A DNA stretch of 9,320 bases from an uncultured Fretibacterium sp. (GTDB lineage: Bacteria > Synergistota > Synergistia > Synergistales > Aminobacteriaceae): assembly GCF_938040765.1 (NCBI RefSeq), contig NZ_CALIAA010000221.1:1-9320 (forward strand), read 5' to 3'. Below are positions 5,083 to 9,320 of the stretch, piece by piece. A program made the translations under genes and the position numbers. Every line of letters begins with the position of its first letter. Within the stretch, counting starts at the first letter, position 1. The notes beneath the pieces are model-generated. The model made no database searches. It had not been told where the DNA came from and was given only the letters and a program-made list of their open reading frames with translations.

Positions 5083-6828
5083 ATGATACAGCGACTGCAT
5101 CGCAGCGATCTCGGCTATTCCCTCAGGAGCCTCATGGAGAACGACCCGGCCTTCAGGCCGCTGGCCTATTTCTCCATGGAGGTCGGGCTCAAGGAGTCCA
5201 TCCCCACCTACTCGGGAGGGCTGGGGGTCCTGGCCGGCGACATTCTGAAGAGCGCCGCCGACCTCGGCGTCCCCATGGCGGGGGTCACCCTGCTCTACCG
5301 CAAGGGCTACTTCGTCCAGGAGTTCAACGCCGACGACTGGCAGAAGGAGAAGCCCGTCCAGTGGAACCCCTCCCACGAGCTGACGCTCCTGCCCAACCGC
5401 ATCCTGATCAACCTTCAGGGAAGGGAGATCCAGGTGGGGGTATGGGTCTACGAGATCATCGGGTCCACCGGGTACCCCCTGCCCGTCTACTTCCTGGACA
5501 CGGACTTCGAACCCAACCATCCCGACGACCGCAAGCTCTGCTGGTACCTCTACGGCGGGGACAACTGCTACCGTCTCTGTCAGGAGTTCATCCTGGGCGT
5601 CGGGGGGCTGCGGATGCTGCGCGACCTGGGCTACATGAACATCGAGACCTTCCACCTCAACGAGGGACACGCCGGCTTCCTGACCCTCGAGCTCATGCGC
5701 GAGCAGGGCTACTACGACCCCGACAAGATCCGCGAGCAGGTCGTGTTCACGACTCACACGCCCGTCCCGGCGGGACACGACTATTTCGAGTTCGGCCTGA
5801 TCGACAGGGTCTTCCCAACGGAGGCCCTGAGCACGCTCAAGCGCATGATGCCCGACGTCCCCGGGGTCTCCATGACCGAGCTGGGGCTGAAGTACAGCCG
5901 CTACGTGAACGGCGTCGCCAAGAAGCACGCCGAGGTGAGCAACGCCATGTTCCGGATGGAGACGGTGGACTGGGTCACGAACGGCGTCCACCCCACCACC
6001 TGGGTGAGCTCCGGGATGAGGAAGCTCTACAACCGGCACATCCCCGGATGGGAGGAGGATCCCGGCCGTCTGGTCCAGGCCCTGACCATCCCGGTGCAGG
6101 ACCTCTGGTCCGCGCATCAGGCATCCAAGCTGCGCCTGTTCGCCCGGGTTCTGGAGACGACCGGAAGGCAGCTGGACCCCGAGGTGCTCACCCTGGGGTT
6201 CGCGAGGCGCGCCGCGACCTACAAGAGGGCCGACCTGCTCTTCTCCAACCTCGAGCGGTTCCTGGAGGTGGCGGGGAACCGTAAGGTGCAGTTCATCTTC
6301 GCGGGGAAATCCCATCCCAGCGACAACGGCGGCAAGGCCCTGCTCCAGAAGATCCGCAAGGCGGCCCGGGACCTGGAGGAGTCCATCCCCATCGTCTTCA
6401 TCGACAACTACAACATGGAGATCGCATCCCTGATAACCCAGGGCGTCGACCTTTGGCTCAACACCCCGATGCGCCCCCGCGAGGCCAGCGGGACCAGCGG
6501 CATGAAATGCGCCATGAACGGGATCATGAACTTCTCCGTGCTCGACGGGTGGTGGATCGAGGGCTGGATCGAGGACGTGACGGGCTGGTCCATCGGGCCC
6601 GAACCGAACGGGGGGGACCTCTCCGACCACTACGACGAGTCGCTCGACGCCATCGACCTCTACGAAAAGCTCGAGAAGAAGATCATCCCCACCTACTACG
6701 AGAACCACGACAAATGGCTGGACATGATGCGCCACACGATAGCCCTGAACGCCAGCTTCTTCAACACGCATCGGGTGGTCCGCGAGTACGCCTCCAAGGC
6801 CTACTCCATCGACTTCAGAGGGATGTGA
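5083..6828 (+). CDS. glgP: Alpha-glucan (glycogen/maltodextrin) phosphorylase, short GT35 form
   Basis: This enzyme cleaves alpha-1,4-glucans with phosphate to give glucose-1-phosphate, using pyridoxal phosphate. At 581 residues it is shorter than the about 800-residue E. coli/animal type and fits the compact alpha-glucan family phosphorylases. Features seen are YFSMEVGL (29-36), the glycine-rich YSGGLGVLAGD (43-53), HLNEGHAGFL (191-200), HTPVPAGHD (225-233), and TNGVHPTTW (299-307). The cofactor motif EASGTSGMKCAMNG (467-480) follows, in which Lys475 is the expected Schiff-base lysine. The end, FNTHRVVREYASKAY, is also family-like. The stop is 4 bases before the glgA ATG, so the two are surely co-transcribed. 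Pairing a degrading and a synthesising enzyme in one unit implies control by metabolites rather than by transcription alone. Whether the natural substrate is glycogen or maltodextrin cannot be told from sequence. Confidence 0.94.
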   Translation: MIQRLHRSDLGYSLRSLMENDPAFRPLAYFSMEVGLKESIPTYSGGLGVLAGDILKSAADLGVPMAGVTLLYRKGYFVQEFNADDWQKEKPVQWNPSHELTLLPNRILINLQGREIQVGVWVYEIIGSTGYPLPVYFLDTDFEPNHPDDRKLCWYLYGGDNCYRLCQEFILGVGGLRMLRDLGYMNIETFHLNEGHAGFLTLELMREQGYYDPDKIREQVVFTTHTPVPAGHDYFEFGLIDRVFPTEALSTLKRMMPDVPGVSMTELGLKYSRYVNGVAKKHAEVSNAMFRMETVDWVTNGVHPTTWVSSGMRKLYNRHIPGWEEDPGRLVQALTIPVQDLWSAHQASKLRLFARVLETTGRQLDPEVLTLGFARRAATYKRADLLFSNLERFLEVAGNRKVQFIFAGKSHPSDNGGKALLQKIRKAARDLEESIPIVFIDNYNMEIASLITQGVDLWLNTPMRPREASGTSGMKCAMNGIMNFSVLDGWWIEGWIEDVTGWSIGPEPNGGDLSDHYDESLDAIDLYEKLEKKIIPTYYENHDKWLDMMRHTIALNASFFNTHRVVREYASKAYSIDFRGM

Positions 6829-6832
6829 GGCC

Positions 6833-8284
6833 ATGCGCGGGGTCGGCGGCAGGACCAGGGTTCTTTTCGTCACGACGGAGTACGCGCCCTTCTCCAAGGT
6901 GGGCGGGCTGGGCGACGTTGCCGGCTCCCTTCCCCAGGCGCTGCGCCGCGCCGGCGTCGACGTCCGCGTCGTGACCCCCGCCTGGCCGGGGGTGCTGGAC
7001 AGGGTCTCGGCCTCCGGCCTGAAGATGACGGTGCTCCCGGAACGGGTCTGCGCCGCCTACGACTGGCAGGTCCGGGACGCGGAGGTCGTCAAGGCCGAGG
7101 TGGCGGACGTGCCCGTCTACTTTCTGAGGGCGGAGGACTACGGGGGGGACATGTATCCGTGGCACCTCGACTTCCGCACCGCCTCCCCCTTCGCCGTATT
7201 CTGCATGCAGGCCCTGGAGCTCTTTCGGGTACTCAAGTGGACCCCCGACCTCTACCACTGCCACGATTGGACCAGCGCCTTCCTCCCCTGCGCCCTGGCC
7301 TGGCACCGTCATTACCGGACCGTCGGGGGCCGGTGCGTCGTCACGCTCCATAACGTCGCCTACCAGGGGATCCTTGAGCGGGAGCCCTTCATGGAGGCCT
7401 CCGGGCTCGAGCCCTGGAGCTTCAACATGGAGGCCATGGAGTTCTACGGCCGGGTCAACCTCCTGAAGGGGGCCATCGTCGCCGCCAACGCCGTGACGAC
7501 GGTCTCGCCGCGCTACGCTCAGGAGATACAGACCTACGAGTCCACGCGCGAGCTGTCCGGCGTCATCTATAAACAACGCCGCAAGCTGTCCGGGATCCTG
7601 AACGGCATCGACACCCGCTATTGGAACCCGGAGACGGACCCCCACATCCCGGAGCGGTTCTCGGCGAAAAATCTCCGGGGCAAGGCGCAGGCCCGGGAGG
7701 AGCTGCTGCGGAGGGCGGGGTTCGACCCCCGCTCCAAAGAGCCCCTGGTGGTCTGCGTGTCCCGGCTCGTGGAGCAGAAGGGGTTCTCCCTCATCCTCTC
7801 CGCACTCGACGCGCTCCCTGGGCTCGGCGCGAAGTTCGTCTTCCTGGGCAGCGGTCACGGCTGGATCGAGAACGCCCTCAGCCAGGCGGGCGATCGCTTC
7901 CCGGACACGCTGCGGTTCTTCCGGGGCTACGACGAACCGCTGTCCCACCTCCTCTACGCGGGCGGCGACATCTTCCTGATGCCCTCGGTATTCGAGCCCT
8001 GCGGCCTGTCCCAGATGATCGCCATGAGGTATGGAACCGTCCCCCTCGTGCGCGAGGTCGGGGGCCTGAGGGACACGGTGACGGACGCAGACGCCCCCGG
8101 AGGCGGGAACGGGTTCACCTTCCAGACCTGCGACGCCGCCGGCATGCTCTGGGCCCTGAGGAGGGCGGTCGCGCGCTTCGGCGACGCCGAGTACTGGAAT
8201 GCGCTCCGCGCGCGAGCGATGGCCGGAGATTTCTCCTGGGACCGCTCCGCGCTGCTCTACAAGGACCTTTACCAAACGCTTTAG
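6833..8284 (+). CDS. glgA: Glycogen synthase (ADP-glucose type, GT5)
   Basis: GlgA transfers glucose from ADP-glucose to the non-reducing end of alpha-1,4-glucan. At 483 residues it is of normal family length. Motifs in order: TTEYAPFSKVGGLGDVAGSL (14-33), in which Lys22 of KVGGLGD is the ADP-glucose-binding lysine, YHCHDWTSAFLPC, TLHNVAYQG, TTVSPRYAQEI and NGIDTRYWNP. The second domain has VSRLVEQKG, FLGSGH and MPSVFEPCGLSQMIAMRYG with catalytic Glu388, then REVGGLRDTV. Both Rossmann domains are complete. The start follows the phosphorylase stop by 4 bases, with a modest GAGG-type ribosome site inside the end of the previous gene. GlgA uses the product of GlgC, which follows after a 153-bp gap. 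Confidence 0.97.
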   Translation: MRGVGGRTRVLFVTTEYAPFSKVGGLGDVAGSLPQALRRAGVDVRVVTPAWPGVLDRVSASGLKMTVLPERVCAAYDWQVRDAEVVKAEVADVPVYFLRAEDYGGDMYPWHLDFRTASPFAVFCMQALELFRVLKWTPDLYHCHDWTSAFLPCALAWHRHYRTVGGRCVVTLHNVAYQGILEREPFMEASGLEPWSFNMEAMEFYGRVNLLKGAIVAANAVTTVSPRYAQEIQTYESTRELSGVIYKQRRKLSGILNGIDTRYWNPETDPHIPERFSAKNLRGKAQAREELLRRAGFDPRSKEPLVVCVSRLVEQKGFSLILSALDALPGLGAKFVFLGSGHGWIENALSQAGDRFPDTLRFFRGYDEPLSHLLYAGGDIFLMPSVFEPCGLSQMIAMRYGTVPLVREVGGLRDTVTDADAPGGGNGFTFQTCDAAGMLWALRRAVARFGDAEYWNALRARAMAGDFSWDRSALLYKDLYQTL

Positions 8285-8437
8285 CCCGCTTCGCCGCATT
8301 TTCCCCCGGGCTTCCTCTCCATGTTTTCTTCCCGGGCTTCCGCCGGAGGTCCGCAGGCTCGAGCGCCGTTTTGCACGATGATTTTCATGACGCAGCACGT
8401 GGCAGCAGGGAGCTTTTCCCTACGAAAGGGGATGTCG
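8285..8437 (+). other. glgA-glgC spacer with direct repeat and possible leader hairpins
   Basis: This spacer shows no convincing gene or T-tract terminator, so glgC may be reached by read-through from glgA. CCCGGGCTTCC occurs twice (8305-8315 and 8331-8341). AGGGA (8407-8411) can pair with TCCCT (8417-8421), and CCCT (8418-8421) could instead pair with AGGG in the glgC ribosome site. AAAGGGG at 8425-8431 is the likely Shine-Dalgarno. Confidence 0.45.
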
Positions 8438-9320
8438 ATGATGAACAGAGGAAAGTACGGAAGAGTGCTGGGGGTCGTTCTTGCAGGGGGAAAGGGGGAG
8501 CGGCTGATGCCGCTGACGCGGTATCGGGCCAAGCCCGCCGTCTATTTCGCCGCCAAGTACCGCATCATCGACTTCGCGCTGTCGAACTGCATCAACTCCG
8601 GCCTCCTCAAAATCGGCGTCATCACCCAATACGAAGCCCACTCGCTCCTGCGCCACCTCCAGCACGGCTGGTCATTCCTGCCGCGCGAACGCGGCCAATT
8701 CGTGGACATGCTGCCTGCGCGCCAACAACTCAACGACCAAACCTGGTACCGGGGCACCGCCGACGCCGTCTGGCAAAACGTCCACATCATGAAAGACCAC
8801 TACAAACCCAAATACGTCCTCATCCTCGCCGGTGACCACATCTACAAAATGGACTACATGCAAATGATCCGTGACCACGTGACCAGCGGCGCGAAAGTCA
8901 CCGTCGGCTGCATCGAAGTCCCGCGCGAACAGGCGACCGCCTTCGGCGTCATGGCCGTGAACGAAAAACTCAAAGTCAAAGCCTTCGTCGAAAAACCGAG
9001 CGATCCGCCGCCCATGCCCGACCGCCCAGGCTCCTCACTCGCCTCCATGGGCATCTACGTCTTTGACGCCGAATACCTCTACCAGGTGCTGGAGCGCGAA
9101 GCCACCAGCCCCGAAACCTCGCACGACTTCGGCAACGACGTCATCCCGGCAGGCGTGAGCGAAGGCGTCGTCTATGCGCACCCCTTCGAAAAATCCAGCA
9201 AAGGCCGCAACACCCAGGGCACCATCTACTGGCGCGACGTGGGCACCATCGACAGCTACTGGAGCGCCAACATCGACCTGGTCAGCGAATACCCGCAACT
9301 GGATATGTTTTACGAAAGCT
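8438..9320 (+). CDS. glgC: Glucose-1-phosphate adenylyltransferase (ADP-glucose pyrophosphorylase), 3' end beyond the window
   Basis: GlgC makes ADP-glucose from ATP and glucose-1-phosphate, the committed step of bacterial glycogen synthesis. About 294 codons are present of the usual about 420; the C-terminal beta-helix domain lies outside. Motifs: LAGGKGERLMPLT (15-27) for nucleotide binding, RAKPAV (30-35), YRIIDFALSNCINSG (41-55), WYRGTADAVWQN, LAGDHIYKMDY, FVEKP, LASMGIYVFDAEYLY, SHDFGNDVIP and YWRDVGTIDSYW. ATGs at 8432, 8438 and 8441 are in frame; AAAGGGG at 8425-8431 favours 8438 or 8441. The position of the E. coli activator residue Lys39 (in NKRAKPAV) is Tyr29 here, hinting at altered fructose-1,6-bisphosphate control. 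Codon use changes abruptly between codons 40 and 58, from AAG-only to AAA-only Lys, so the gene may be a mosaic; the downstream protein resembles proteobacterial GlgC. Confidence 0.96.
   Translation, partial: MMNRGKYGRVLGVVLAGGKGERLMPLTRYRAKPAVYFAAKYRIIDFALSNCINSGLLKIGVITQYEAHSLLRHLQHGWSFLPRERGQFVDMLPARQQLNDQTWYRGTADAVWQNVHIMKDHYKPKYVLILAGDHIYKMDYMQMIRDHVTSGAKVTVGCIEVPREQATAFGVMAVNEKLKVKAFVEKPSDPPPMPDRPGSSLASMGIYVFDAEYLYQVLEREATSPETSHDFGNDVIPAGVSEGVVYAHPFEKSSKGRNTQGTIYWRDVGTIDSYWSANIDLVSEYPQLDMFYES

Noticed and set aside
8285..8345. Intrinsic terminator after glgA
   Set aside because: AGCCCG (8283-8288) and CGGGCT (8307-8312) can pair, but the loop is long and no T-tract follows.
1803..8398. 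Four long minus-strand ORFs (552, 582, 607 and 527 codons) nearly coextensive with the amidohydrolase, malQ, phosphorylase and glgA genes
   Set aside because: They mirror the sense genes in high-GC DNA, where G/C third positions remove antisense stops. Their translations are low-complexity, with no family motif, while the sense frames carry complete catalytic motif sets.

Overview
The window joins an AT-richer, damaged left end (about 1-840) and a transitional metal-cofactor locus (about 840-1600) to a GC-rich block of glycogen metabolism (about 1860-9320). The organism is a bacterium. The GC-rich genes, the DUF134/NifX-type locus and the YtcJ amidohydrolase would suit an anaerobe such as a member of the Synergistota. 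That assignment is an inference from gene content and style; no marker gene in the window proves it.

Left end: a small unrecognised gene (6-278) is followed by the C-terminal stub of an IS30-family transposase on the minus strand (289-453), and then by what looks like the tail of another truncated plus-strand gene (about 454-642). The gap after it holds a perfect 11-bp inverted repeat (761-791). On the minus strand, 1563-839 holds a DUF134 (UPF0251)-type gene broken across three reading frames. Immediately downstream of it is an intact NifX/NifB-type iron-molybdenum-cofactor-binding protein with a very His/Cys-rich tail. This locus has its own promoter, divergent from that of the glycogen block.

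Right part, all on the plus strand: a YtcJ-type amidohydrolase (1863-3482) overlaps malQ (3479-4975) by ATGA. Then come an alpha-glucan phosphorylase (5083-6828), glycogen synthase glgA (6833-8284) and the 5' part of glgC (8438 to the window end). GlgC makes ADP-glucose, GlgA polymerises it, the phosphorylase releases glucose-1-phosphate from the polymer, and MalQ rearranges short maltodextrins. Together they form a near-complete glycogen storage and recovery module; no branching enzyme (glgB) or debranching enzyme is visible here.

The most striking anomaly is inside glgC. The first about 40 codons use AAG for Lys like the neighbouring genes. From about codon 58 the gene uses AAA for every Lys and GAA for nearly every Glu, and CAA outnumbers CAG. 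The switch falls within a stretch conserved across the family, so it is either a recombination junction or an assembly chimera. I found no CRISPR array, tRNA, rRNA or clear undescribed system.
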